A DNA stretch of 64,000 nt, from the NCBI GenBank assembly GCA_024362935.1, contig JANCRA010000005.1, positions 21,030,235-21,094,234 on the forward strand, written 5' to 3'. Position numbers and translations under genes: made by a program. The first letter of the stretch is position 1; the number at the start of each line of letters is the position of its first letter. The stretch comes from Setophaga petechia (lineage: Eukaryota; Chordata; Aves; Passeriformes; Parulidae). The notes below the pieces were generated by a model. It had not been told where the DNA came from, made no database searches, and was given only the letters and a program-made list of their open reading frames with translations. Shown here piece by piece: positions 1 to 13,700 of this stretch.

Positions 1-483
1 ACACAAGCATCATATTCATGACCGCAAGTATTTATTGTAAGTTTAAGGGAGACATTTATAAATTACCTGGGAGGAGTTCACTGCTGTTAATAGGACACTA
101 TTTCTAAACACGTATGAATGGTAAGAATGACAGCTCTATGCTCAGCAAGCAAACACAGGAGCCATGGGAATACCTCCTGTACACGAATAATCGAATCATA
201 AAACACAGCACTTTGGGTGCCAGCAATGTTTCAGACCTGAAGCACCCACCATACAGCACAGAGCTTTATGCTTGCTGAGTTCTTTTTCTTAGTCCTGCTA
301 ATCTGTAAGATTTAGACTAAGGTTTTAGCTGCTATTATACTAAAGTGCTTTGAAACTGTGGCCTGCAAACCTTTAAATAATCAATGCAAATGTCACTTCA
401 GAAAAAAATGAACTCAACCACAAGTTCATCAACACACATTTGTCAGAGAAAATAGCAGGGGATCAGAGCTATTATGAGATTAA

Positions 484-1796
484 ATGCATGGCCGACTGAG
501 TAGGGTTTTAGATGGTACAAAGAATATAGAAGTTCACTCAACAGTTTTCACACATTTGTTATATAAGGCTGGTCTTCTATCATTTACTTATGTAAATACC
601 CCGTCAGTGTTTTTCAATCCTCATTATACTAATCTTTTCCTGCCTCCAGTTACCCAGCGAAAACATAGTTTGGTATCCAGGACTGATACTGAAACACTAC
701 TGCCTTCAGAAACATCTGAACTGAAAATCACAATTAAGGTGCGTTTCTCAATGGGAAATCTGACACTTAACAGCATTTCTAAAACTAACATGTGCAGTTG
801 ACTAATTTGTTTTGGCTAACAAATTGGATATCTTGGATATCAAAGTTCAGAGCTTATAAATGCCAACATTTTACAGAAAATATGTCTCAAAATGAATCTA
901 CGACTCATGAGTGTGCTTTGACACACGTGCGTACATCCTTTAGAGATGGTTTTTTTTAGGGAATTACCTAACACTGGTCTCCAGACTAATGAAATAATGT
1001 GCCAAGTGAAGAAAGATGGAATGAAACATGTAATCCTGAAAAAGTGAAATGAGCATGAAAATAATGTCAAAAATTTGATTCAAATTCTGTTTGGTAAATA
1101 TGGTCATCATAACTAATAAACTAAGAACTATTGTGGAACAACAAGATAAGAAATAATTACTTTGGCTAAAACACCAATTCAGAATAATAATAGTCTTAGA
1201 CTGTCATTTTAACAGCTTTTCTATTGAGTCCTTAGAGGGATTATTTGCATTCCTCAGGTATTCTATTGTACGATTCAGATGAATAAAGACTTACAAATCA
1301 TTCCTCTACCGCCAGTGTGAGACTTTGATCCAGTGAATACACCATTGTACCTTAACTATAATTGGCAAAAAACCTGACAGTGTAGAGCATCACAAGCTTA
1401 ATAACAAAGGAGAATATCTCAAAGTGTTGACAGACGATCTTCATAATGCAGGAGCAAAGCTGGTACATTTTACCAATAAATGAGCACTGAGGTCTAAAGG
1501 TCTCTGAAGTGACTGACATCGGACCTGCTACAGCCTCTCTAAAAGAATAAGGTAGTGCATCCCACTCTGTACAGTCAGGTTCTCTGCCCGAGTCTTTTAC
1601 TTTTTTGACTTTCAGTGTCACAGGAATTACTAAAAAAGTACCAAGGAATTCCCCTAAATGTGATCAAAATAAAGAAAATACACAAAAAAGTAAACACTCA
1701 AATACAAATATTGATAAAATAACAGTGCATGTTTGCCTTCCTGTTACAGATAACCAAGTGTGCCAAACAGATCAAAATGGTCTTAACAAATGGTAA
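484..1796 (+). pseudogene. Unassigned coding-like stretch with frame changes and stops
   Basis: Several plus-strand frames read like decayed protein, but I do not recognise the family. In the first frame an open run from 484 to 801 includes TQRKHSLVSRTDTETLLPSE. In another, from 1157 to 1505, segments such as SIESLEGLFAFLRYSIVRF and GEYLKVLTDDLHNAGAKLVH lie between stops at 1280, 1334 and 1481. A third frame is open from 1551 to 1793. The chain of frames would need at least two shifts. No poly-A tail, target duplication or splice evidence settles whether this is a processed copy, an old gene or chance. AT-rich introns produce open runs of this size by chance, so the call rests mainly on peptide texture. 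The opposite strand is also open at 1352-1621. Confidence 0.25.
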
Positions 1797-2159
1797 CAAT
1801 TAATGTCATAGTCTGTTTTATTTGAGGACATAATTTTTCCAAAGAAAATTATGTATGTCTGTAAAAGGACAGCAATAGTACATTCATTTTGGACCTTTAA
1901 GATAAGCAAATCCTGGAGTATCTCTCCATTATTTCATGCTATACTTGAAAATGAATAATGAAAAGTATTAGATTTTATGCTTAAAGACTTTTAATACTTA
2001 AAAACTGCCACTGCACGCTAAAATGTAAAGTAAAAAACCAAAAAGTAGAACTGACAGCACCAATGACCATGATTAACAGCTGAAACTACTTTAAGAAATG
2101 AGGAACTGCTTGAGATGAAAACCTGTCTTAAAGTAAACCAAAAACTAAGTGAAAACAGT

Positions 2160-3400
2160 GTAACAGAGTGGGATTTCTGCGACATCCAACAGACTTTCCC
2201 GACTAGGGTAGCTTGGTTCCTCCCTTCCCTGTGGAGAGGAGTGTGCCAACAGCAACTAGAGAGGGTTCAACAATTGAAGTCTGACTGATGCCAGAAAACA
2301 GACAAAATTATCTTTTCTGGAAAAAAAAATACAGACTCAAGAGACAGCAAGACATCCATTCATTCTGTGATGGCAAGCAGAAAAGCATATTATGACTGTG
2401 CAAAAGCCTGACACAAGAACAAAACAAAGGCAAGTGCAAAACCAGAGCTCATCAACTTTCAAGTGAAGGCAGCACTCAAATTTCTGAACAGGGAAAACAC
2501 TAAAGAGGAATTCAGATGCTCATTTCCACCCAACACTGTGACTGTTGTTTGATAAGGACATAAGGAGTATCAGCAGCATGATTAGCATTTCCAGTAAACC
2601 ACAGGGGCCAGTGACTTCAAGTGCAGATGGATCAGGACAACTACCACAGTTAATTCCTGATACTAAATCAGGATGCAAAAGACCTTGGAGAAAGGTTTAA
2701 AAATGATGGCACTCACTGAGAAGGCCAATAAACAAAGAACACCAGAAATGGGAGTTGTATAGAAGGGGATGCCTTCACTTTAAAATGGGGATGCTTACTG
2801 AGGCAGAAAAAACCAAAACCTGCAGCCAACCAAAATAAAAAGGTATAAAAGTTACAGAAGGTACATTACCTACAAATCAATATTTGAGAAAGTTTCACAT
2901 GAGAGATCCAGCTGGGAACAGAGACAGAGTTCAGATGGAAATCTGAAGTAGTGATGGAAGAGAGAAGCTGCAGAGAAAGCTTAAGCTCAGTGGACACCTG
3001 CAAGACAAGATGATCTGAAAAAATGACCCCTGAGAAGAAAGGTGATTTGTGAAAGTATGCTTTTGTACAAACAGGACCAAAAAAACTAATGGAAGAGAAA
3101 CAAGTGTTTTTCTGTTCTACACCTGAACTATGAGTGAAAACCAGCAGAAACAAAAGAGCACGGCAGGGAAGAAGAAAATACCAGGCAGCACAAGAAGGAA
3201 AGAAACACATGTAGGTAAGATGAAACTAAATGATCAAAATTTACAAAAGACTGGAAAAAAGATCCACAGATAGGAATGAGAATAAGAGGACTTAGAAATT
3301 CCAAAAGGCTTCCTGTTGGCAGTTCTGCACAATACTGATTTTTAAAAGCTTCTAAACTTAATCTGTTTAGTGCTTGCTCCCTACTGTTGAAGTTTTCCAC
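2160..3400. other. Purine-rich intronic stretch without recognised content
   Basis: The plus strand is strikingly rich in A and G over about 1 kb (runs such as GGAAGAGAGAAGCTGCAGAGAAAG near 2956). This leaves two overlapping minus-strand open frames at 2866-3400, whose Ser/Phe/Leu/Cys-rich peptides are what translated pyrimidine-rich DNA yields. I could not match it to a transposon family, though an old retroelement is possible. Confidence 0.4.
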
Positions 3401-3689
3401 AGGTGGAGCCTAAGCCACCTTTATTTTAGTTAAACTGAGCCTATAAGCTGTGGACTGAGAATATACACTCCCGATTTATATCTTTAAAAATGTAGGTAGC
3501 TTTTATTTTGAGCTTTCCTTGCAAACCACATATTACTTCTAACTTTGAACCTTTTTGTTTAGACTCTCTTCAGTTGGTCTAAAAGTTTCTGAAAGCACAC
3601 AGTACCCAATGCAGTTCTCAGAGCTTTCAATAATAGTATCTTATAAACATTACAAATAGCTAGACGATTAACTCATTTTTCAGGTGATT

Positions 3690-4235
3690 TTCCTGTTTAT
3701 TAAACCCAGTCTAGCATTTGCTTTTTTCTGACAGCACTGCAACATTATCTCATACTCAGGTTATAACTTACTGAGTGACCCCATTTGACTAGCTATTCTT
3801 AATACTATGTTTGCATAGTTAATTATTCCTGTAAAAAATCCTTCTCAGGAGCTGCACAATGGCTATTTTTTCCTAATTATTTCTTCAGTTTCTTGAGATG
3901 TTCCTAGGTTCTAATTTTGTTCTACACATATGTGGACATCTCCCAGATTGGGGGTCATCCAGAGATTTGAAAAGAGTGCTCATCATCCAGCTCATTAATG
4001 GAAATACAAACAGTATTCAACCAGTAGCTGCTTCTGCAGATCTCATAATGTGATATTCTTTGTTGGGAAAGTGTACCACTGATAACCATGCTCTGTGTAT
4101 TATCTTCCAACCAGTCTTGCACATTCTACTTCCAGTAGATTCCATCTAGCCAATATTTCCTAACTTGTTCATGAGAACACTGTGAGGCACTGAAACCTTT
4201 AAAGGCTTAATAAAACTCCCAATATGCAGCATATT
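3690..4235 (-). mobile_element. Ancient CR1-class LINE remnant, reverse-transcriptase segment
   Basis: Read on the minus strand, decayed reverse-transcriptase landmarks of chicken-repeat-1 type LINEs appear in the correct order and roughly correct spacing. PHSVLMNKLGNIG is near 4195-4150 (CR1 pattern SHxILxxKLxxYGLD). DWLEDNTQSMVISG is near 4120-4080 (NWLxxRxQRVVxxG). ISINELDDE is near 4015-3985 (IFINDLDD). YNLSM followed by CCSAVRKK is near 3775-3725 (LNMSxQCxxAxKKAN). Frames shift and stops interrupt, so it is long dead. The 5' part and the 3' tail were not recognised. Boundaries are approximate. The landmark order makes a LINE origin secure; the subfamily is not determined. Confidence 0.8.
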
Positions 4236-7200
4236 TTTTCGCTATATGCAAGACTGTTACATTTACCACTTACAAAATATTAGACCCATCTGACAATCTA
4301 GACAAGTAATGAACTGTCAACATGAATTTGTGAAGACAACTGGGTTGCTTTTAGGGGATTAAAATGTTGGATTGTTCCAACATTTTTCTTGAAATTAAAA
4401 GAAAAATCCTTGACTTAAACATATCCTGTTTCTTCTCTCGTCTTGGTAAATTTCTTTCCTCTTTTGAAATCTCATCTATTACGAGGTTTCAAATGAAACC
4501 ACAAATTATCTGAAATGATGATGAGTTAGGCAAGAATTGTTTCTTTTGCCACTTCCCAAAACCATGAGAACAATTAAGTTTAGTTGATTTGGTAGGATGG
4601 GAGAGGAAGCCCTTATCTACCTGAGCACCAGTACTGCATGACACAGTGATGTCCTTCCCTTCCGTTCTGGTAGCCTGCACAGACCCACGGAGATCAGGTC
4701 CCACTGTTCTCACATGAGGATAATATGTATATGTATCCTTATGGAGATCAGAAACACTCTCAGCTTCAGTAAGCTTTCATTCCACATTTCCACAATTAGC
4801 AAAGGATGGGATGGCAAAACCAACAGAACAAATGTATCTACAAATACAATGTATAACAAATGTATGATTCTGTATCACAGAAATGGTCGGTGCCAGAAGT
4901 GAAGAAGGGAAGAGGAAAGCACAGGTGGTTGTCACTCTGCTATACTGGAGCACTGTGCTCTAACTGCCTTTCTCTGAGTATCCCTTTCTTCTTGCATTAC
5001 ATAAGAAGAAAGAATGACTAAACAGGAAAACATTAAGAAGTAAAAAGGTACCTTCTTCCTCACCATGATGAGTTTTTATGAAGATGACAAATCTACAGAA
5101 GGTTTGGGAGTACCTGTTACAGACCTCAGCAACCACATTTTAAATCACCAGTGATGATTTTAAGTTTATTTTTTTATTCCCTGTTCCGAGCTGGTCAGAT
5201 GAAACACAGCAATCCTTCAATTTCAAAAAGCCCCTTCCCAGCCCTCACCTGCAAATGCTTTCTAGAAACAGTTCAGAACAAAAGCCCTGCCTCCACGCAC
5301 TGGGCTGCTTCCTGGCCAAGTGCCTCCTGTCAGCCCCTCAGGACAAGAGCTTGAGGAACTCAGCTCTGCATTTATCCTGCATATCCTGAGTGCTTTCAGC
5401 TCCTCAGCACCTTCCCATAGTCCAATGCCCAAGACCTCCAGTGTTTAGTCACTCCACCTACCTGAACCTTCTAAGAGGCCAGTGTGAAGAACCCATCTCA
5501 CATGTTAGATATCAATGCTGTCTCCTAACAGAGAGTCAGAAACAAGAAGTGGAACAGCCCTTAAAATGCTTTAATTTTTAGGGACTTACCACACATCCCA
5601 TGATCACGGGAATCTTATGGCAGTATGGGTACATTAAGTATCTCATTCTACCAGATATAGATTTAATATTTTTAAACTTCATTGTAATTTCAACTTACAC
5701 TATATCAAAAACAAAATCATGAAGGTTCCTGACCAACACTGCCATTTGACATTTATTATAGATGGGTTTATAACTCCTTAACATTCTCCTTTGAAATGTA
5801 AGTAATCCCAGGTTCTCTGCCTCATGTGTCAAAGCAAGTTCTTCCAAGGCCTTGATCTCTATCATGGCCATTATCTTAAATCTCCAATAATTCTGCAAAA
5901 TCATTTGTTAGATGGGGTGACTGGTACTGCACCTACTATTTTATTCAAGTTGCATCCCAGATTTTAAAGAAACATTTTTAGAACCTGGACATGAGCTTCT
6001 CATCTCACTCCTTACCTGTCCAGATGTTACACTTGCTTTTCTGCTACCAGTTCCAGCACATGGAGCAGGACCCCTACAGCACTCCCTGTAGCCATACTCA
6101 AGCTGTTCACCAATAAAAATAATTCAGTAAAAAAGCAGCTTTTGGAGGGAGAATTTAGTTCTTTCATAGCTCCCCTCTCCAGCTACTGCCTTTTAAGATG
6201 GACCAGTTCACTTTCCCACATATCCTTAGAACTGGCTGAGCCAATATAACTGAAGGGTGGTGCAGGAACAAGTGAAGGCTACTAAGGACAGCATGTCTTA
6301 AGTCAGCCAACCACCCAAAAAACACCAAAGCCATGGAGCCAAGTTCAATCAAAAATTTCATTAGTTATTACTGAAGAATGCTTATAAATGGCAGGACTCC
6401 TGAGTAAAAATTATCCCATATGAGATCACTTATAAATGGATTCTTCCAGGCAGAAAACACTGGTTGACAAGAGAATTTAAAAATCAAGGAAATATTCTGA
6501 AAATCCCTATCAAAGAACTTTATGCCCTCAAGATAAAGCTCTGTTAACAAACTAACATAATATGGTAGCAGCAGAGGGTTCTCAGCTTGCCTGATCTAGA
6601 GAGCTGCCCAGAGACATTGGCTGTTTAATGATATGCTGAAACACACAAGGACACGATGCCTCACTTACAAATTTGTATGTATGACCAACCACTTTTTGAA
6701 TGTATTTCATATAGAGATTAGGCTTAACTGACATGAAATCTTTTGGTTTGCAAAATGTGGGAGCTGTGAAGGAAGTAATACCAGAGAACATGAACCTCTA
6801 AATCAAGAGCAGACAGTAGTTAATAAACAGAAAATTTCTGTGTCTAGGAGAAGCATGCATAACAGAAAAATAAAGTTCATAGACCGCAGTAACTTTGAAT
6901 TAAAAAACACCAAGATGGTGTACAAAAAGTAAAATAATCCAGGATTACTTTTTCTGCAGAGATATATATATGTAGAGCTCCCAGTAAAAAAAGATTTATC
7001 AGTACATTATACAGCTTATATAATCTAACAAAAGCTCAGTCAAGGTAAAACATTTGTAAGAAGCATCACTTATGAAGAATAAAGATCTTAAAATCCAATT
7101 TCAAAACTTTCATTTCTGATCTGATTTCCAAGACTGTAGTAATATCTCTACCCAAATTATGGTCCCCACTAAGGCAATTGAAACCAATTATAAATTGGTA

Positions 7201-10200
7201 TCACAACCAACTCAAACCAAATTATGACTTCAACAACAAGTGGTACTACACGGCCACTGCAGCACCTGCTGGCATGTGAAAGGCTTACAGTTCTCCTTGG
7301 GCAGCCAGTTGTGAACACTAATTCTGTCTGAACTAAAAAGACAAAAAAGAGATGGCTGTTGCAAGGATCAAGAACAGCCAAGACTCAACTACTGATGAAC
7401 CCACATAACAACAGAGACTGCATCAAACTGCATATTACATTTCCTAGCTATGGGCACAAGAAGCCCTACTTAAGCACATATACTTTGGACCAGAAAGATG
7501 CTTTTAAAGTCACATCTTGTCACTCTTTCTGCTATCATTTATAAAATGCATACTTTACAATGGCGACCTTGAAAACTATAACAAAATAATTTAACAATTA
7601 CTCATTCATAAATTATAGCAGAAGGAGCAAATCTCAGTCACAAGGCTTCCATGCAAATTGATGATAACTGAGATACTACTGCAGATTAGTAAAGAGTTCC
7701 TATTCGATAGTCAGGCTTATGCTATGGCATGATAACTTTAAGTTTTGTCTCTTGATAGGACTTCTTTATGTCACATGAAAACTATTCTTGAGAGTCCTGT
7801 ACATAGCAAGACAATTCATATCAATGCTATTACAGTAAAGTCTCAAATATATAAACTCAAAAAGTTTTGAGCCATTCATAAATAAGAGTATTGACCAAAA
7901 AAACCCCCAAAGATGTTGAATGGTTAATACTCAACCTAGAGCAATTCAAAGAATACAAGGCTTTATTTCAGACCCCTGATTCAGATACCTTACCTAGCTC
8001 AGCTCCCTATATAGTTAATGAAGTAGGAGGCTCTTCTGAGGGCAATTCAGAGTACTTAAATTAGGGCTTCCTTTCTCATTTTCTTCTTAAAGCATCTCCC
8101 CTCTCCTCTTTTCATAGGCTGCTTTAGAAACTAACCCTTACCTTATATGCCTAAGACATTCACATAAAATTATGTGATGGGCCTCAGCCCTGCCTCCTGC
8201 TGATAAACTTCCCCAAAACAATGTCTAATAAATCCAAAAGCATACACTGCACTGTCATATGAACATGTCCATGTCTGAGTAAAGCACTAAATGAGTTCAG
8301 GATTTGCACAGCATGCAGAGATGCCTTGTATGAAATGTACTTCACTAATTTGAAAAGCTGTCACAGAAATGTTCAATTCCACAGACACAGTCTGTTTACC
8401 TGTCCAAACTATGGTGAAATGAAAAAAAAAATTAACCATGTCTGAATCATCTACTAAAACATTCTTGTCCTAGGGGAGCAGTAACTTTGATTTTTTTCAG
8501 AAGCCAGAACAAGTATCTGGATCAGTGTCATGCTTCATTTATCTGACAGACTAAAGGCTCTGTTAGACACAGATTTTTAAGGCTAAAAATGGAATGACAA
8601 AGTGTATTTCTGTCAGAAGTAAATAATCGTATTCTGTGGCTGGGTATGCACAAAACATTTTTATTTGCAAGCACAAAACTAAAATTTGATTTATTATAAA
8701 ATTGTTAGCTTAGCTAGCTTCATTTTTGTATCAGTTATGGGATTAGGAAGCATTCAACACCCTCAGCAATTTCAACAATAAAAAATAAAAAACCAATTTC
8801 ACTGAGAAGAACTCCACCTTGAAGTTACAGCGCTCTGTGGTACGCTTTACCCTTACAAACACTAGCACTAACAATAGGATCAAAAAGCCAAACCTAAAAA
8901 GCAAGCTACTTTTATTTTTGTGACTTGGCCCAGAAACCATTTTTCAATAAAGTCAGAACGTATGCCCAAAATCATACTAATCCATGTTCAGTCTCTCCTG
9001 AGTAAAGAAAAGGCTCCATGTGTGGTGGCAAACATGAGAGTTGTCAACATAAATGAAAATGTTCATGAATAAAAACCAGGCTGTTATAAAGAGCTAATTA
9101 TAATATTACTATCAATTGCTAGCTTGCACTTACAAATCTTTCATATCATATAAATGCATTGTTTTTGACGTTTCTCTGTAGCTAAACATCACATCATTTC
9201 ACTTTTTCAAAGTAGTTCAAACATGCATGGGATATACTATAAGGAATGTGATCTGATCTACAGTTCTGAAAAGAAAAACTATGACAAGTAATGTGTAGTC
9301 ATTAAAAATGTAAAATATTAATAATCTCCCAAGTAAAAAAAAATCCCAACTTCTAACAGCCTCAGTAAATGATTTGTACTTTCTTTATATTCATTCTTGC
9401 TGTCCAAAAGAGCAGTTGAAAACACTTCATCCAATTATGTGAGTGATGACAAAAATAATACATACATCCAAAGCACTACTGACACTGTGAGCTATTCAAC
9501 TCCCATCCAGATGCTTTCTTATCGTGAGAAATTCTGTTTATTTGCTTCAAGCAATCACCTGCACTCTTCTAGCACATACAGTTTGAGAAATGTTTCAGTA
9601 ACAATGAACTTCTCAATGACATTTTCAAGTAAAAGCATTGCTCCTATTTTAATGCTCACATTTTCTTCTGTTTCAGAAGCAGCCTAGAATTTAAGTTTGG
9701 AAAAGACCTGCTCAAGAGGGAAGAGCCCCAGTAAGTAACAGATGGTTAAAAGTAGACCTAGCCAAAGGAAAAATACTAAAATATCATATTCAGCAGCTAT
9801 TCTGGGCCATGACAGTCTATGCATTTCTCCACCAGTCACTTAATCAACATACACAATGCAATTTTAGTATTAGTTTGGTTGAGTAATGACACCATCAAAG
9901 AAGAATTTGATGACAGAAAATAACGTTGGGTAAACACAAGTCATTCGGTTTAAAGGAAAAAATAAAGCATGTCCTGATAAATTTATTCTCTCATTGATAT
10001 GACATATGATTTTCCATGCAGGAGAAAAGCATCTATAAAGTATCTGATAGTGTGCTGTGTGTAAAACTACTAATTCAGCTGGAGAAGAAGGGGAAGTGGA
10101 TTTGTAGAGACTGAGGACTGAGCAATGCACTGCATATGATAACAGGAGAACTAATTAATCTTTTAGGGTACTAAATCAAAATTCACCAGGACCAAATTTA

Positions 10201-10469
10201 GGACTGGTCATGTTAAATACATGAATGACCTTGACACAAACATTAGTTGCACGCAAATTTTATGTTCAATGCAGGGGCAGGAGAAATTTTCCTCAAGGAA
10301 AGTCATCATCATTGTTAACTGAAAGTAACAGAGACAGGAGATCACACTAGGTTAGTGTTCAAAGCAAATCTAAGCCACCAGGACAATGCAACAGGGAAAA
10401 GGAAAATATCATCTACAGATCATACTGGAAATGCTTCCCCTTTGCTTAACAGGATGCATTGTATCTGCA

Positions 10470-10790
10470 TATAAGGTATTCCTTAAGGCATATGGAGCAC
10501 TATGTGCAGCTGTGGTCAGCTAAGTTCAGAACAGGTCTAAAATTATCAGAGAGATCTGAACCTCGTGTAAATGACACAGAAAGAGAAAACTGATAATAAC
10601 TGCTTTAAATAAGGAGATAAACACCAATTAGATAAGATAGTATTTAGTCTAGGGGACAAAGCTGCCTGAACCACCAATGAAATAAGCCAGCCATGGAAAA
10701 ACAGAGGCTGGAAATTAGCAGAACATTTTCAACCCAAGGCAGCAGCAAGGTTCTGTAAACTGCCTCCCAATACTAAGTGCAGAACAATCA
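10470..10790 (+). mobile_element. Possible heavily diverged CR1-class fragment
   Basis: The sequence from about 10488 (ATGGAGCACTATGTGCAGCTGTGG) resembles the CR1 segment encoding 'LEYCVQFW'. Farther on, GGCTGGAAATTAGCAGAACATTTTC near 10707 resembles the later 'AGATTGGAxATTAGGAAAAACTTTC' phrase. The two landmarks are in CR1 order on the plus strand, but the sequence between them aligns poorly by eye. It could be chance similarity, so this is a weak call. Confidence 0.35.
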
Positions 10791-13700
10791 GCCACTGTTA
10801 AAAAAAAATCCACAACAAATCACCACCTTAATTAATTTATGGAAGTCATTATACTGTGTAGCTACCAACAATAACTGGTTCTGTACTGAATGCAGAGGAG
10901 GGATTACAGTAATTTAGGGATTACCATATAGTTACAAGGAAGCACTACACTTTGTGAATTCAGAAGTACATAAAGGCTATGCAGAAATGCACAGGAGGAC
11001 AAAGAGGTCTCAATTTCATACAAATCAAGTTCCTACACCTTTTGTAAGAACCAATGCCTTCACTGGGAGGAAGGCAGAAAGAACTCAACCCCCACATACT
11101 GGAATTGGCTAGTGCTGGCCAGCTGACCAGCAGCAGTAGGACTGTCAGACTGATGCTACCTGTACTCACTGCCTGATGTCACTGCTTCCTAAAGGAGGAG
11201 TATAAATTTGGGATCACTGTTGTAAGGAAACAAGACTCAAAACTCTTGAAAACCAGACTTCATGAGTTCAGCTCTTCCAAAATAAAAGGCACATAAAGTC
11301 AGAAGTAGCCCTCTACACCATACATAGTTACCAGTACCACTCACAAGGACAACACAGGTAAAGCAGAAGAGGTGGCTGAAGCATAGCTTGGCTGGAAGTC
11401 ATCTCAAAATTTCAACAAGGTACAATTTTTAAAATAGCACTAATAATAGCACTGGACTTCAATATACTAGCTGGTCAAATGAAGAAAATTAAAAGTTTTA
11501 ATTTTAAAGTATCTAAAAATTTTAAATTAAATTTTCCTACTTGATATCAGAAACAGAGATTTAAAAGAGACAAAAAATCCAGTCCCTCATCACCAAATCT
11601 CCAGGCATGTGGCTTTAACATAAGGCTTTCCTTCTACAGTCCCACATTAGTATTGAGTTTTGCTCCAGAAAAAGGGAATCCCATCATCAGGGGTCTCCTA
11701 CTTACCCAACCCTGCTGCATCCTCAAGAGCAAGCTTGTCCTTTTCATGGAGCAAGGTTGGCCATAAAGGAAAGGTACACCCCCTAAGCATCACTAACAAC
11801 CTTCATTGTGGCATTTTCTGACTTTGAAATGTGTCCCATTACAGCATTAAGACACTCTAATATAGCAGCACATAATTTCCAATTTATAAAAAAGCCACCA
11901 ATAAACATGTTGAATCCTAAACTGAATGTACTCATTAAATACCCATTACACAAACCTATCTTTGAGCTAATGGAACTACAGTGAGCATTTGTCCCTCAGC
12001 AGATTAGAAGCTGTTTTGCTCAAGGTGTCACAGGTACTTGCTAAGAGCTCAGAAACAGACAAAGTACCTCTGATTTTCATGCCATGCATTCCAAGGAGAA
12101 AAAAAAAATCTAGTGAGTGCAGTCTCTTCTGATCATTTTCCCTAAAATATGGCCACTTTCCCATCCAACAGTTCTTCACATTCTGTTGCTCACTCTGCTT
12201 TCTTCTCCCAATGTTATTCTCCAGTCTTCAAAGCCTTCCATCCTGGTCCAAGAGCTCTTTGGCAAGCTGCTTCCAAAGGCAACTCACAGAGCTGGCACTT
12301 CACTGAATTCACAACTCCCTCCTACCCTTGCCCTGGTCACTCCCACACCCCCACCTCCTTTTATCTCATTTGCAGGGTTACCAGTTCTGCTCCTGGTCAC
12401 AGACCCACTTCCTGCTCAGATTCATTCATGCTTGAACATACAGAGGTATAACAGAGACACTTCCAATCCCTGTTAGGTCTGCTCAATTCTTAAATTTAGC
12501 AACAGCTATTTCAAAGAAAAATTCCTTTACCACTGTGTATCTCACAGTATTTAGTATTACATTAACCATCTACCACTGTATTTTCTTGTAATTTTTTTTT
12601 TAATAAATTGTACAAATACTGAAATTTTGAAATTTGTTCTGCACAAATCCAATGTATATTGATGATTTTTCCCACTGAAGAGTGGACAAAGTACTTATGT
12701 AATAGGCTGAAATAAACAAAGCTCAGGTATAGAATACCAGTCTAATAAAAATAAACAAACAATCCACTGTAAAGTTTAAGTACCAGAGACATATATACCA
12801 CATATATACAGTAATATCTATTATAAAGAAATATTAGATACAAGTCCTTCAGTAAAGTCTAGAAAAGCACAGAGCATAAAGTTGTACTGTTAGTGCTTCC
12901 ACTTATCAGAAGAAATCTTATCTTTACACAGAAAAAGGACAAAAAATGGGGATATAAACATAGCAATCTGAAACACAGTAACATTAACCAATACTGTATC
13001 TTTCCTTGAAACAAAAATTTCTCTTAGAAAAGATGCAATTGATAGTTTCTCTAGCACATTCAACATTATTGTACATGTTCTTCTGGTACAAACCTGTGGA
13101 GCCTGCAGTAAGAAATGCCAAGAGTGCAAAAGACTTCATGTGACAATATTCAAGTCAAAGCTGTGTATGTCCTCAATTTTGCTTTTCACCACAAAGAAAG
13201 CCCAACTATACATTGTGAATCAACCAGAAAAAGGACATATTTTTTATGCAGCATAAAAATAACACAAAGTATGGAACTTCAGTGATAAGATGCATAAACC
13301 AGAAGCATTTCCCCAGCCCTACAGCAGTTAAAACAAATTATATAACAATCCTTTACAGAGAAAGCTCTCACTGAATTTGAAAAAACACTTACATGCTGCA
13401 ATTTTCAGAAAAGCACCACGCTAAAAATGCATTCCACTCATTCAGAAGCAACCCAGATTCAGTACTATAGAAGCTAAAGGTACTGCTCAATACAATGATT
13501 CATAGTTTCTCTAATAGGAAGATTCAGCAGTTTTCAGATGAGACCTTTATTCCCTCTCTGAATAAATGATGCCTGAAATTTTTATTCTTGTTCTAATGGA
13601 ATTTCAATGGCCTTCACTGCAAATCTACTGGAAATTTTCGCATATTAAGTGGAAAAAATTAAATGATGTTAACCACATTTTAATGTGATTAAGGCTGACA

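Noticed and set aside
2866..3400. Two minus-strand frames rich in Ser, Phe, Leu and Cys
   Set aside because: Direct consequence of purine-rich plus strand. No motif or splice context supports coding.
5575..5650. CTTACC with downstream sequence, considered as a minus-strand donor and possible OLA1 exon end
   Set aside because: The translation upstream of the putative donor does not match any OLA1 segment.
12117..12476. Two overlapping open frames of 119 and 100 codons
   Set aside because: Pyrimidine-rich DNA (TCC/CCT-rich) yields Pro/Ser/Leu-rich peptides in both frames. No family resemblance.
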